Shown here piece by piece: positions 1 through 13,013 of a stretch of 64,000 nt of DNA (position 1 is its first letter; every line of letters starts with the position of its first letter). Under the pieces are notes generated by a model. That model saw only the letters and a program-made list of their open reading frames with translations. It was not told where the DNA came from and searched no databases. Source of the stretch: Theocolax elegans (Eukaryota; Arthropoda; Insecta; Hymenoptera; Cerocephalidae); NCBI GenBank assembly GCA_026168455.1, contig CM047427.1:17187201-17251200 (forward strand). The letters run 5' to 3'. The position numbers were made by a program, and so were the translations under genes.

Positions 1-3000
1 TAAAAAATCTCTTAAAATGGAATTAACAATATTTTTGGCACAAATTCCATTATAAGAAAATCTTACAAATCTTTAGAAAGTGTAATATTGTTGGGAACTG
101 AATTAAAATAAATTCGAGAAAAAAGACTATTTTTCATACCCATTTCAAACAATGTGATCAATTTAGGTGGTTGATTTCAAGGAATATGTAAACAAATTGT
201 AGAATCTATTTGAGTTTTTGATGTTCGTAAATTATCAATCAATATTGAATAAATGATTCGTACCTAGCAACTAAATTTGGTGAAGAAATATGCTTGAATT
301 AAAAAAATTGAATAAATTTTATGATATTTGTATAGGAGATGGAGAGATAATTAGACAAACTCTAAAAGTTCAATTATATAATTTGCAAAAAAAATAAATT
401 ATAAAAATTTTGTATCAATCCAGACAACTGGTCATAATACCGATTGTTTAAATAAATTTATAATTTGTTAAATAAATAAATATCCAGAGAGGATATAAAT
501 TTTAGCGTATAAGGACATGCCCGATCATTCACCGCTTGTTCAAATATCGAAACGGATGTATGTAAAGAGGTTACGCTGTCAATAGCCCCTCATATTTCAT
601 CCGATTTGAAACATCGACGAATCGCGTAACAACAGAAACTACAGGAATGAAGTTTGATGCTATGAATCTTTTGCTAAAAAGTTCCGATCGAAACAAAACT
701 AGAGAAAAGGGTGCCATTTTCGCGCGCCATTTCGAAGGAAAGATTGACGCCGGTTACACCCTACCGAGATATACCATGCAAATTTTACTTGATAACAATG
801 ATAGGTATTTTTCAAGTCGCATTTTCTCCACCACGTGTGTTTTGAAAAATTGATCAAAGGAAAAAAAGGGCATTGACACAGATTCCGACGGCAGCGAACG
901 AAAAAAATAACAAAACAGCTCTCCTTTTTTTTGTTCCATCGGAAGTACAACACTTTCCAACTTTTTATATCAAAATTGGATCTCTGATTCTGATATGTAT
1001 CAGTTTTCATCACGTGCGGCTTTTCATCATCGTAAATATTACCGCGCGATAGAGAAAAATCGTCTTTCCGTTCGTTTGAAAAATATGATATTTTTTTTTA
1101 GAAATCAGCTTGGTCATAAATAATGAGGGGTTGTAGAGAGGAAAAAATAACATTTGCGATTCGATGCTCGAGCAACAGCTTATAATTTATGGTGCAATGA
1201 GAATCCTTGTTCGCGTAAAAGCTCGTAAAATTGCTTTTTATGCTCTTTCTAAAGTTTCATGACTTTTCATCACTAATTACAGGATAACTTTCAAAGTACG
1301 TGCATTAAGCATACAGTGCACTAGAGATTCAATTTTATCTCGTTTATCATTATGTCTCTTTTTTTTGACCGTCTGTGTTATACTTTGGTAATTTAAGAAG
1401 ACATTTGACCTCTATGCGACAGTAATTAGATAACTTTGTAAGAATTTACGATACTTTATTAAGATTTTTTCAGTTTAGTGAAATTTATAAATCACATTTC
1501 ATGGACAAAAGCTGTGGTTATACAAAATTTGTAAATATATAATTTCAAAATCTTTATTTTTCACAATATCTAATTTATTTTTGATTTTGCACATGTGTTT
1601 AGGATAGGATACATCGTGTGTGTAAAACTTTACCGTTTTAACGATTCAAGCACGTACTAATTATTTCGTTCACGTAGAGAAAATCGTCGTATAAATCGGA
1701 AAAGGGCGTCAAATTTCATATTGGAAAGCCATTTGCATATATTTCTGAAAGTTTGTATACCCAATAATTGAATATTTGTACATTTCGGATACTAATAGAA
1801 AGAAGAAAAATGAAAAAGTATTTTCAAGTATATGTAAATTTTGTAAAGTAATTATATTAAAATTTTGAGTTACAGGAATATTCCGCAATTTCGAGATGTG
1901 TCAGTTATGTTTTCATCTATTTGAATTCAAAATTTGAATAGGCTCTGCCGGTGCTTCCACTTTGTAATATTCTAGTTCAACATTTGGCTTTCCATACTTA
2001 ATGCCAGGAGTATTTCAATTTGTAACATTAACAACTTACTGGAATTTTTCGGAAAAAAACAAATTTACTTATTTAATAATTTGCCTATAGTTTTCGGGGT
2101 TAGATAAGCCAATTCGGAGTTATGACCGAATTAATATGGATTTCTGTGTTAATACAGTGTGTTACGTCGAATCACGTGTCTAAATTCTGGCAAAGCTTAT
2201 GGAAATAATTACGTCGCGCATAGATTTGATACTGTTTTATGACAATCTAAGATGTAAATAAACTTTATAATTTTAGTTTGATTCGAAGTGAACTAATTTA
2301 AGTAATAAATTTATTCTTAAATATGTAATAGCATATTTTATATCGTTTAAACTATATGCTTTTTTCATTATAATCAAAACTTAATTTGACTGCTGTAATA
2401 ATAAAATTTAAAAATTTAAAACTCGTATAAAATATTTTAGAAAATTAAATTACTGCTCATGATAAAAAAAATATATGTAATACGAAAATATAGATACTAA
2501 CGAATAAGAAGTGTTGTCTCGAACGAAAACATCCAGGTCTAGAGAGATATAACCAAGAACGATAGGCGGAATAACAGAATTGGAATCCAGAGATCGGGTT
2601 TATCTCTTAATCCAGCTGAGAATAATATTCCCGGTGAATTCCGTAGGTTCAAAATGCGATAATATGTCACGAGTTTGGGAACGTGGCACCTGCTTACGGA
2701 GGAACTCCCCGAGGCGCGTGTACAATAACTCGGAGATCGCAGGATGAAACATTATCAGGCTCCCGAGGAGTCTTCGACTTTTCGAGACCATGGAAAAGGA
2801 GAGAGAGGCTATCGGATTTTCATGGATGTTTGAATTTGGAAAAGCACCTCAGGACGAGAATTGGTTTTGGGAATCGGGTTAATTGCGATCACGTTTCCTA
2901 TAAACTGCCTGTATCTAAGCTTCCAGAATAATTTATTAGCGGCTTCTCTCTTGATTATCAAAGAGAAACGTTCCCATTGCTCAACGATTTCTTTTAATTC

Positions 3001-3557
3001 CACGAAGAAAGTACAAGCTATACTTATCCATAACGCATTTATTTTTTTATTTATATTTATCATTTAATGTCCAGAGTTACATACAATCATGATATACACC
3101 CTCACGTTTTATATTTACACTTAATTACACGCGTGTGATTTAAGAGCACTGTTACACCTTTTATAAATCAAAGTATTAATTAGGTTGTAATATTGTTTTC
3201 GTCACTCTTACGTTAAATTGTAAATTATGAAGTGGCTTTAATTATTGTGCATATAATTAGACAAAGATGAAATGTATGTAATCGATATGGAAATTACAAC
3301 TGGATGATTACTATAACCGCTGCATGAAATATTCAACATGCCATTAATATATGATCGATGCATCCAATTAAATTCGCTTAAGTAATGATTTATAATTTGA
3401 AAAAAAAAAAAATTTTCTTTACTATAAATTTACGAGTATACAGTTTTAAAGCTCTAGCTTTCTTGGATCCAATAATTCCTAGAAAAAATATATTATAAAA
3501 AAATATAAAAAATATAAAAAATGTTATTCTAATGTAATTGATTAAGAATATACTTAT
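1..3557. other. Non-coding AT-rich sequence
   Basis: No open frame here is long or coding-like enough to call a gene. Composition is mostly AT-rich, intron-like sequence. Two islands are richer in GC (about 490-740 and 2560-2830), which in insect genomes often marks conserved non-coding elements or unrecognised exons. I see no motif that decides between these. Confidence 0.6.
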
Positions 3558-4712
3558 AAGGGGAGTACATGACCTCCAGGAAACGGATCTTATCTTAAGT
3601 TTGGTATGTCTTTTGTAATACAAAAATATGAAGAAAGCCAAGTTATTCCCTGCAAATGTCCACTTTTACGAAAGTTATTCGACGTCTAATAATAATTTGT
3701 AAAATTATTTTCTTTTATCTATACAAATAAATCAATACTATATTAAATTGCGGATAACCGGTTAACACACACTTATGTATAAATATTTTATTTACATTTA
3801 TCGTAATTAATAATCTATGTACACAAAATTATGATTTAAACAATGTAGTAATTTAACTTCTGCTTTTTCAGCGATAATAACCGTTACCCGAATCTATGCT
3901 TAGGGAGATAAATAGTGAACGATCTATAGTAATAACTGAATAACTCAATCGAGTTTTGCCGTTACTTATCTAGGAAAGCGTCTGGATGCCAAGTCTTGCT
4001 TTTCCAGCGGTGTCTTATCTTTCTTTTCCTTCGTTGACGTGTAGACTTCTGTTGCGTGTAAATTGGAGCTTAGAAGGTAAAGGTTCCATCGACGTATCTT
4101 CGATAACGAGCAGCAAATGAGAGAGAGCTTCTCCTCTCTTGCTATGATTTTAATACCAAGCTCCTTCATTGGGCGTGGCCTATTTTGGGTAAGAAGTCTA
4201 CATACAGATCGCCGGTAACGCGGATTTCTTCAGTTTACAAAAGAACTCGTTACAAACAATAAAAATTACTTCCAATTTAATCGCTTATAACTCGGAAACA
4301 AATAAAGATAGACACTCAAACAAAAAACAAAAGAAAGTTGAATTCAAGTAGATATGGTTTCAAGAAAAAAAGCTTGAATTGAATTAAATTTTGAATAAAA
4401 TTTCTTCAATTTCTTATTTTTTTCATAACTTTGCTCCAAATTAAGCAATTTAAGCTTCATTTTTTCAAACCATATCTACTAGAACTCAACTTTCTTCTGA
4501 TTTTTGGTTTGAGTTTCTATCTCTATTTGTTTCGGGGTTATAAGCGATTATATTGGAAGTAATTTTCATTAAAGTTATTATCAGATGTCGAATAACTTTC
4601 GTAAAAGTGGCCATTGGCAAGTAATAACTTGGCTTTCTTCATATTTTTATATTATAAAAGATATACCAAAGTTAGGATAAGATCCGTTTCCCGGAGGACA
4701 AGTACTCCCCTT
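3558..4712. mobile_element. Foldback (long inverted repeat) element, interrupted
   Basis: The ends are AAGGGGAGTACATGACCTCC on the left and its near complement ending GTACTCCCCTT on the right. The outer left arm (3558-3698) pairs with about 4570-4712. The inner left arm (4258-4386) pairs with about 4441-4567. On the right the outer and inner arms are contiguous, but on the left they are separated by about 559 bp, so the original arm of about 270 bp appears to have been split. Arm identity is roughly 85-90 percent by eye, so the element is not recent. No transposase is encoded; it looks like a non-autonomous foldback/MITE. I could not define a clear target-site duplication. Open frames in the arms are shadows of the repeat. 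Confidence 0.75.
3699..4257. other. Segment splitting the left arm of the foldback element
   Basis: The right arm reads continuously through the sequence complementary to 3698 and then 4258, but on the left these two points are 559 bp apart. The segment therefore looks inserted into the left arm, or was lost from the right arm. It is partly GC-richer than its surroundings (about 3870-4230) and has no coding frame, terminal inverted repeat or target duplication that I can see. Confidence 0.5.
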
Positions 4713-7689
4713 GTTAGACACAATATTATAATAATACGTAAAGACTTTGTTAAAGCATTCAACGAATTATTTAAAATGTTTAATGGTTTCAAATAATATT
4801 TATTTCAAAGTCACCACTGCTTAATGTATAAATACAAAAATCATGAGTTAAAACAAAATTTAAGAAAGACTGATTGACTATTTGTAAAGAAAATTAAACA
4901 TCACAAAGTAAACGTTTCCAATGAAGTTTAAATTCGATTTCTTTCTATTTATGCAAAATATTTGACAAAGTTAAATTTCGAATACGCAGGTAGTACGTTC
5001 AAAATCTCCTTATAAGACGATATCCATATTTTAGGAATCGTTTTTGAAGTTCCATCGTCAAAATGTAGATGCAGTTGAGCTCAGACAACTTAATTTTGTA
5101 AAGACGTAAAGAAAATTCAATTCGCAGTATCAAGATTAATGAATTATAATATGCTTGTGAAAATATAGTCATACGCGTGTTAGTACAATGTACAATATCT
5201 ATTTATAACGTACAAATTTATCATTAAAATTATCGTAATGGGATTCACATATACGTGGGATTAATTTTAATGAGATTTAAATCTAATATGACACAAAATT
5301 GTAATTTATGCTTCGTTGAATATTAGTTAATGTAATTTAATGTAATCCAATGAATTTGCACTTTTTAAATATAAAATATAAAATCCGATAAAAAATATCA
5401 TTTTTACGGTAACGAAATAAGTTTTATGGTATAAGTGTGTACTAATTGAACATTTTCTTTCAATATTTATTAATACAATTTATCTCACATTTGTTCGATA
5501 TTTCTTCTTTACCGTCGTGTACAAAGTTTGTTTTCGATGGTACCAAAATAAAATTACTTAATTAAAACCCCTTTATTCGCTTAAATAGAATCATTAATTC
5601 TACATCCAGAGTCAATAAAGTACATAATTTAGCTATGAGTAATAAATCAGGTATTGGATGAAACTAGCCATTGAAGAGTGGTTTCGATGTTGTACTAAAA
5701 TAATCATAATATGCATAGCATTGTGTACGGATTTAATTATTAAATAGGTAAAATTGTTTTAAAAAATAATTATTAATGACTGTCTTAATAGATAAAATGT
5801 TCAATTAAAATAATCCAATAAGAACACTAAGGTAGACGGAAAAATTCAGAAGTTTACTACGTGTGTACCCAGCAGAGTTTAGTTACAAGCCAATATTGTC
5901 TCCTTCTTAGTAATAACATGAACGTGTAAGCCACTCTCGGTGAGATACTCAAACTAATTTTATACTTGTATAAATAGGTATAGGTATTAGAAGAATAAAT
6001 AACTTTTTTGTATTTTATAGTAACAAAATAATAAGAAATTTAATATTTTGATCGTATATAAGAATTAGTTATAAATGTTGAATTATTTAAAATATAAAAG
6101 CTTACCTAAAATACCGGATAAAATATTATATATAAAAAAATATATTTATTCTTTAAATAATAAAATTTACTTTATAACTTCATCTTTATTTATTATATAG
6201 ATCAAAATTATACTACGGTATTCTATTTGAAAAACCGCTGAAAATCGACTAAATCAATTAAACTCCGGGCAAACTTATTGAATTGCATTATAAAACAATC
6301 AACATGAAAATTCATACACATCATCCAACTTGATATTTTACATTTCGTACTCGCGTTGCTTAAGCCGTCTTTTTCATCTTTACGAAACTTAAGCCTCTGA
6401 ATCTTCTAAAGCTCAGAGTCTTCTAAATATGAAAGTCCAGGTTTACCCTTGGTATCAGTCTCGGTCTCATCCCTCGCGGCAAATTCACTTTGTCCACGAA
6501 AACTCGGGAACTGAAGTATTGGCCAAAAAGATACGACTTATACTCCACGAAACTTGCCCCGCGGAATTAATAAAAATGAAAAGGGAGTCGGGCAAGTTTG
6601 TAACGGTATACCAAGGAAGTGCGCCCCTGGCTTTACTCAATTACTATACTCAAAACCAGCAACATCTTACAAAGTGTTTTATATATTTTTACAATAAATT
6701 TAATATTAGCACTACAGACATTCAAAATATATACGAATTAAACATCTCATTCGTCAAACTCTTTATACATTGAAGTCGTAATGACCATTTTGTGGTTTTT
6801 TTTCTATTTACAATCACCGTTCTTGTGCCTGTATTATAAACATAAATAAAAAATATAGATAGAAAAATACGATAAAAAGCAGTCTTAATTAAAGAAAATT
6901 TTTACCATATTTGGTCCACTATTTTTTATGTGCAAATTTTTAATAGACGACTTTAGAATCATTAACGATACTAAAAACCTTTAAAAAGATATTTTTATCG
7001 TATTTATAAAAATGTTGAAATTTTTTATTTTCTCGCTACAACCAAAGTTCTTCGGGCCTGTCAGATCGCTTAGAAAGATGGTAGTTAGTTCAGTTGGACG
7101 TCCTGATCAGAAATTAAATACGGTTGAACGGATTTGTTATTAGGACCTTAGCATGTTCTTCATAGTTAGCCTTCAAATGACACATAAATTAGTGCAAATC
7201 CGGGCCGTGTCCAGTAAACTATTATGTCCTTCACATCTGGCATCTATATATATACATGACCTGAAAAAAATATTAGTTTATAGATTTACTTATCACAATC
7301 ATTGAATGGAATGAAAAGGATCGGTATGTTTTTAAGTATCATAAAAAATGCATAAAAATTGAAAAACAATCAATCATTCTGCTTTCTTTAATAGGATTAA
7401 AGTGTACAGTAAATTTAAGACTGTCTGATATTGAGTCGATTCGCATTTTGTTACACACTATGAGAACTATATTCATTTTCTAATTTCGGCCTGGATGTTA
7501 CCAAATTGTTGCCGTAATAAGATTTATCTATGTAATAATGATGATTTTAAATTGATAAATGCTGATCCTATACAGATTGATGATTTATCGTAACAATATT
7601 ATTTGAATTGTCAAATTCACGCGTACTCCAAAACATATTTTTTTCTTTATTACGATATTTGCGTAGAGTGATTAGCTATTCAAAGGTCA
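4713..7689. other. Non-coding AT-rich sequence with one small unexplained ORF
   Basis: Mostly AT-rich with no repeats that I could identify. The only item of note is a 114-codon plus-strand frame at 6429-6773. Its first 75 codons are GC-balanced and start at an ATG, and its last 40 codons are AT-rich, as if reading on into an intron. I recognise no domain in it. It may be an unrecognised exon or a conserved non-coding element. Confidence 0.4.
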
Positions 7690-7805
7690 TTTGAAATTAT
7701 TTCGCAAATTATTAAAAAAAACTTCAACAAAAAATAGCATCAGCCCGGGCTTGAACTGTCGGCAAATATAGTATTTCCGAGGGCCTTAGCCATTCTTCTC
7801 ATCGA
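7690..7805 (-). repeat. tRNA-derived SINE-like element
   Basis: On the minus strand a pol III A-box-like stretch (AATGGCTAAGG, 7783-7793) is followed about 25 bases later by a B-box-like stretch (AGTTCAAGCCCGG, about 7745-7757). This is the layout of a tRNA head. The downstream tail (GGGCTGATGCTATTTTTT, then AATTTGCGAAATAAT) also occurs in diverged form near 57680-57735, which supports a dispersed SINE family rather than a lone tRNA pseudogene. It cannot fold into a functional tRNA as far as I can tell. Confidence 0.5.
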
Positions 7806-7888
7806 AATTATTCAATCACACAAGAGTACATCCAAGAGTATGACATGTTACAATAATTAAGAGAAGGTATCACATTATCCTATAAGGC

Positions 7889-7890
<2 letters not shown>

Positions 7891-7924
<34 letters not shown>
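7891..7924. repeat. (TA)17 microsatellite
   Basis: An uninterrupted run of alternating TA. Confidence 0.95.
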
Positions 7925-7925
<1 letters not shown>

Positions 7926-9686
7926 GATTATTATTTAAGAATATTTATTAATTTCTTAATGTTAGACTGATATTTGTGCTTACTCTTCAATGCAATGGGT
8001 TTATCAGTTGTAGATTTCCATTAACACGAAAAGGAGATGCGACCTGGAAAACCAGTTTTTTTTTCTTGGTTTTTCCAGTATTTATTGATACCTATCCTGG
8101 AAGAAATCTTATACATTTTTACCAATTTTTAGCAAACCGGTGGTGAAATTTCACCTATAGGGTAGTTCTTAAATTTTTATATCCAATTGTAAAACCAATT
8201 TTTACGGGAGCGCATCTATAGAATCGATCTATATACCCTTCAACTTCCAAATCTTACACTGGAAAAATAAGTTCTAAACGTCGAAAAAGTCAACCTCAAG
8301 TATTAAAAATATTGATGCTAATGTAAGTACATAAAATTCCAATACCAAGATCGAATTTATAGATACCGACCCATTCTTATTCGATGCCTCGAGTATAAAA
8401 ATTATTTATGCTGCGGTTGGCATCAAATTTCTAGGTGGCATTCCCTCTCCGTGAATAGTACTCTCCGACACTAAACTTTAAAGTGAATTTTCACACACAC
8501 TTTAGAACTAAAATGAGGTATTTTAATGCGAATAAAATCATGAAATAGACTGTACATTGTCTAAAACATTTTCTAAACGAAAATATTTACATTATCAGTT
8601 AAAATTGTTTCAAAAAATGTTAAACTAAAGATAGGCAATAAAAGAAAACCTACTTAAAAAGAGATTGTAGATATTGCGAGTAATTTCTCTTCAACTACCA
8701 CATTTGGATTTTTATATTTAGATAAAAAACAAAAACGAGCCTTACTGTAATAGAATTTGTTGCTTTTGAATGTTTAGCCATGGATATGTCAAATCGCGTC
8801 GGTACATCATGATGTGGCTGGAAGATTACGTAACTCGTTGAATGCGCGGAATTTTGCGGTTCTAAAATATAACGGATAACTCGGGTGTTATGAGGCTCTT
8901 TGCTGATGACATTCCGAAAACTTGCGCTCGTCAGCGCGAAATCGTAATTGAAATGAGAGAAAGAGGAATTAGAATTCGGAATGAAGGGATCTACGATGAG
9001 TCTTTTTATTTTTTTTCATTTTTTTTAGGTTTTAACTGGAAAAATTCTCTGAAAAATCGAGATATTTAAACAAAGCCTTATTTTTTAGCTAGCAATTATT
9101 TTGTTGACAAAATTAGAAAAAAACGTTATTCTAAAAAACGCGATATAATATCTTTTTAATAAACGTTTATCAATGTTAAAATTATTTTTAAAAAATGTAA
9201 CTTTAAGAAATTAATATTATTTAGTTTTTAAATTTCATTAAGACAACATAGATATATTGGTATATAATTTTTAACTATGATGATATTATAAATTCTATTT
9301 TTCAATATTTATAATAACTTTGAATAAGAAATTAATAAACAATCGAAATATTTATTTATGTTTCATAATTTTAGAGTACTTTAATAAATAATACTTTAAT
9401 ATTTATTTACATCACTTAAATTATATTTGTTATATCGATAAATTGCAACACCTTTAAAAATAATTAAGATAAATAAGAATCAATATGCGATGAAATGCAT
9501 AATTTTAATAAGAAGAAAAATACCCTGCGTCATCTCTATTGGTGAAAACAAAACTATACAGTTATAAAATGTGTGGATTATTATCAATAAACGCGCGTAT
9601 CTTACATCGCAATATATAAAGTTTGCTAACGGAACACCTATAAGAATAAACGTTGTCTAAAAGATCAATATACGTGGATCGATGAA
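7925..9686. other. Non-coding sequence with small hairpins
   Basis: No gene seen. There is a hairpin at about 8044-8080 (CTGGAAAAACC-type stem around a T-rich loop) and a perfect 14-bp palindrome GGTGAAATTTCACC near 8142-8155. The sequence around 8790-9000 is GC-richer but has no coding frame that I trust. Confidence 0.5.
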
Positions 9687-9848
9687 ATGATGGCGTGCTG
9701 TGTATTCCTCATCGCCCATACTTTACTCGGGGAAAAGCGACGCCTCCTTTCGGACTGGAATAAGTATATTCCCGGTCACTCGGAAGACCGACTTCCTAGT
9801 GATATGACGACCTTATCACCTAAGCTTGTCTGTTTCACCGTAAGTTGA
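9687..9848 (+). CDS. Weak candidate first coding exon (53 codons)
   Basis: An ATG-initiated frame (ATGATGGCG...) begins with a hydrophobic, signal-peptide-like stretch, MMACCVFLIAHTLLG, and continues in GC-balanced codons. It runs into a good splice donor (CACC|GTAAGT, intron from 9840) just before its stop at 9846-9848. That arrangement would suit a first coding exon. I recognise no family, see no matching downstream exon, and the frame is short enough to arise by chance. Confidence 0.2.
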   Translation: MMACCVFLIAHTLLGEKRRLLSDWNKYIPGHSEDRLPSDMTTLSPKLVCFTVS

Positions 9849-12017
9849 CCTTCGTATGGTTGATCCTCCTCGGACGCTGAGTAGCTGCGTTACGATGAAG
9901 CGGCTATTCCTCGATGTTAAGGTGCTGATGGTTCCTGAGCTACGGAGAAAATGTCCGTATCTTTTCGCAGATCGTACAATCATTTCATAGAGTCTCCTGA
10001 ATGATAGAAATTCTAATTAATGCGTCTTATAGTCGATTACACGGAATTCGATATTTTGTATGCACTTCGGGAATAAAAAGCAAGTATTTGTTTATATGAA
10101 TTACTGCTCTCGCTAAAGCTCGAATAGTCGTCCGAGGGAATAAATATAGGTATTAACTAAAGTTTGTTTTCATTTCTGCAAAAATATCGTAATTTTTTTA
10201 CTACCACAAACTGATAGTCTCATACTTTCCGAAGTTTATGGAAATTAATATAATAATACTGTAATGCTACCTCAGTACTGCCAAAAGAATCAAATTATAT
10301 GAAATACACAAAATCATATTTCTCATAATCTAGAACAATTTACTCTGTGTACTAAACGTTGTAATTATTTTTAGATAAATTTGTAAACAATATACAAGTG
10401 CGACAAAAAACGTTATGCAAATTTTAAAGAAAAAATGATCCGGGTAAAATAATTCAGTTAAAAAATTGATTACTATTGCTTTATTACCTATACAATGTAT
10501 AGAGAAGGAGTAGAAGTTTTAATTAAATTGAGAGTCATATACAAAATTTTTCAACAATAATATAAGATTAATAATTATAAAAAAACAAATTATAAAGTGG
10601 AATGTATAGCAAAATAAAGTTTAAAATTATTCAATAAAATATTCTAATATATCAAATATGAAGTTCTATTAGAACATTATTAATCTTGTATGTACTGATA
10701 ATCGTATAAGCTTGCATATATTTTAATAAATTTAAATTGAATATATTAACAAAATTAAGAGTAAATTATATATGAGCTACCTTTTATAAAAATTGTAATA
10801 AATAATAGATATTTAGATCGATCGGCTGCATTATTATATATGTTTATACTGCATTAATTTATATTTATCTAATAACAAAATGTGAAGCTTTTCAATAATT
10901 CACTAATTGAATATTAAGTTACATATTTATATTGTTACGGGAAACACGCTTCCGACATATGATAACGACGAGAAGCACAGCCGTTCCTCAGCGGTAGAAT
11001 GCATGACTTTCCGAACACAGTTCGTACTTCGAGGCATGAGCTTCTCATTTTTTTCATACATAACAATATTAATGTTAAGAATAAACAATATCAATATGGT
11101 AATTTATGTAACACACTTAAATTTTTCATATTCGTTGTGATACATTGAGTGAGTAATTTTATTAGTAACTGCAAGTGTATTATTGATATATAATAGGTTC
11201 GTTATAAAAGAAAAAAAATAATTAAATTTACACAAAAAAAGTAAGACAAAGGAAAAGCGAATTTAGAACAATGTGTCTTAATGTTTAACGTATAAAACGA
11301 GTTTTAAAATACTAATGTTTCGTCATCCTAATTTGCACGACGTTTGAAATAAGACGACAGACACAACTATTCCTGTGATTAACTATGTTCTCTTTTGAGA
11401 TTTCAATTCTAACAAACCACATGCATTAGTAAATGAATTCCGATTAATTAATTCCGCGGTATTTTGCTTACTTCGTTCACTCTCTGTCTCCCTCTCTTTC
11501 TCCTCGTATAAGGTACATTAAGAATTAATTTTCACTCTTTCACGGTTTTGCTGTACATTAGAAACAAAAATGTCTCTGTTCTCATACGAGTTCGCTAATT
11601 AAAAAAAACTTTGGTATCTTCTTTTTTAAGCGTGAAAAAAATGTAATACAGTCCCGACAATAGGTTGTTTTAATTACGACTAGTTTCAATCTTCTGAAAA
11701 AATTTTTTTGCTTAATCATCAGAAGGAAAATTTATTAGGAGCATTGTTCCTGTATGAATTTTTAGCCACAAAAGTGATTATACGACCTGATGAATAATTA
11801 AACGGCGGCATTGAATTTTGCGCAGGACGGTGGGAGGATGAACACGTATGTACCTACGGACGATGAAAATCATTCGATGCACCAATTGTTGGACCACAGA
11901 ATGCATTCTACCGTTTTGCATTCACCGAGAGAGATATATCGTTCTAATTATAATACTATTAGGAAATACTATTTTCGTTTACACGTTACGCACGAATTTA
12001 AATATATATATATATAT
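9849..12017. other. Non-coding AT-rich sequence
   Basis: Apart from the tRNA-like sequence near 11000, this stretch holds only AT-rich sequence with no repeat structure or coding frame I can support. A 107-codon plus-strand frame at 11811-12134 runs into the palindrome and has no coding character. Confidence 0.5.
10975..11040 (+). repeat. tRNA-derived sequence (SINE head or tRNA pseudogene)
   Basis: The stretch CTCAGCGGTAGAATGCATGA resembles a tRNA D-arm/A box (family pattern CTCAGTGGTAGAGCGCATGA). It is followed by AGTTCGTACTTCGAGGC, a degenerate B box. The anticodon and T arms do not form clean stems, so this is not a functional tRNA. It could be a SINE head or an old tRNA pseudogene. Confidence 0.4.
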
Positions 12018-13013
12018 GGGGTATTCCACGTGAAGTGGTCCGATCAAAATTTTAAAATGCGCCAAATTTTGGGTACACATTGCAAATGTTTTTCAGAATA
12101 CAGAAAAAAATTTTTAGGTACTGGTATTTATTAGTTCAAAAGTTATTCTAACCTCAAAAAGTGAACTTTTTCCAGTTTTTTTCAACACCAGCTGGGTTCA
12201 TCGCTATTTAACTCAAAATCTATCAACTTTTACTATAGAACATTATATGTAACATTCGTTGCTAATGATGTCTAGAATTTATCCTTCTGGGTTAGAATTT
12301 CTAATTTCAAGGTAAATGTTAGATAAACTACATGTCAATATTCAACTTGAAAAAAATCTAACTTCGCCACAATTGATTTTTTTATCCAAAAGTCCAAAAG
12401 AAAGCTTGGAGCAATACCTTTCAAATGATCTGTAGCATTTTTATGGCCTTCAATTCTGTAAAAAGTTATGATAATTTAAAGAAAGACAAAAAATTCACAA
12501 AAATTAACATGGTTTTTCCCATTTAAATTTTTAAAAAAATTTCGTCTTTCTTTAAATTATCATAACTTTTTACAGAATTGAAGGCCATAAAAATGCTACA
12601 GATCATTTGAAAGGTATTGCTCCAAGCTTTCTTTTGGACTTTTGGATAAAAAAATCAATTGTGGCGAAGTTAGATTTTTTTCAAGTTGAATATTGACATG
12701 TAGTTTATCTAACATTTACCTTGAAATTAGAAATTCTAACCCAGAAGGATAAATTCTAGACATCATTAGCAACGAATGTTACATATAATGTTCTATAGTA
12801 AAAGTTGATAGATTTTGAGTTAAATAGCGATGAACCCAGCTGGTGTTGAAAAAAACTGGAAAAAGTTCACTTTTTGAGGTTAGAATAACTTTTGAACTAA
12901 TAAATACCAGTACCTAAAAATTTTTTTCTGTATTCTTAAAAACTTTTGCAATGTGTACCCAAAATTTGGCGCATTTTAAAATTTTGATCGGACCACTTCA
13001 CGTGGAATACCCC
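12018..13013. mobile_element. Near-perfect 1-kb palindrome (foldback element)
   Basis: Two arms of about 473 bp (12018-12490 and 12541-13013) are inverted complements in perfect register, with no gaps. I find about three mismatches: two within about 12083-12100 and one near 12488. The central spacer is only 50 bp. The arms begin GGGGTATTCCACGTGAAG and end with its complement, CCCC, and are flanked on both sides by TA repeats (possible ATATATAT target duplication). No protein is encoded. The ends and GGGG start suggest a non-autonomous DNA transposon of the foldback type. A transcript would fold into a very long double-stranded hairpin. An inverted-duplication assembly artefact is the main alternative. 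Confidence 0.8.

Noticed and set aside
7080..7140. tRNA-like TTAGTTCAGTTGGACGTCC
   Set aside because: The B box and arms are too degenerate to separate from chance.
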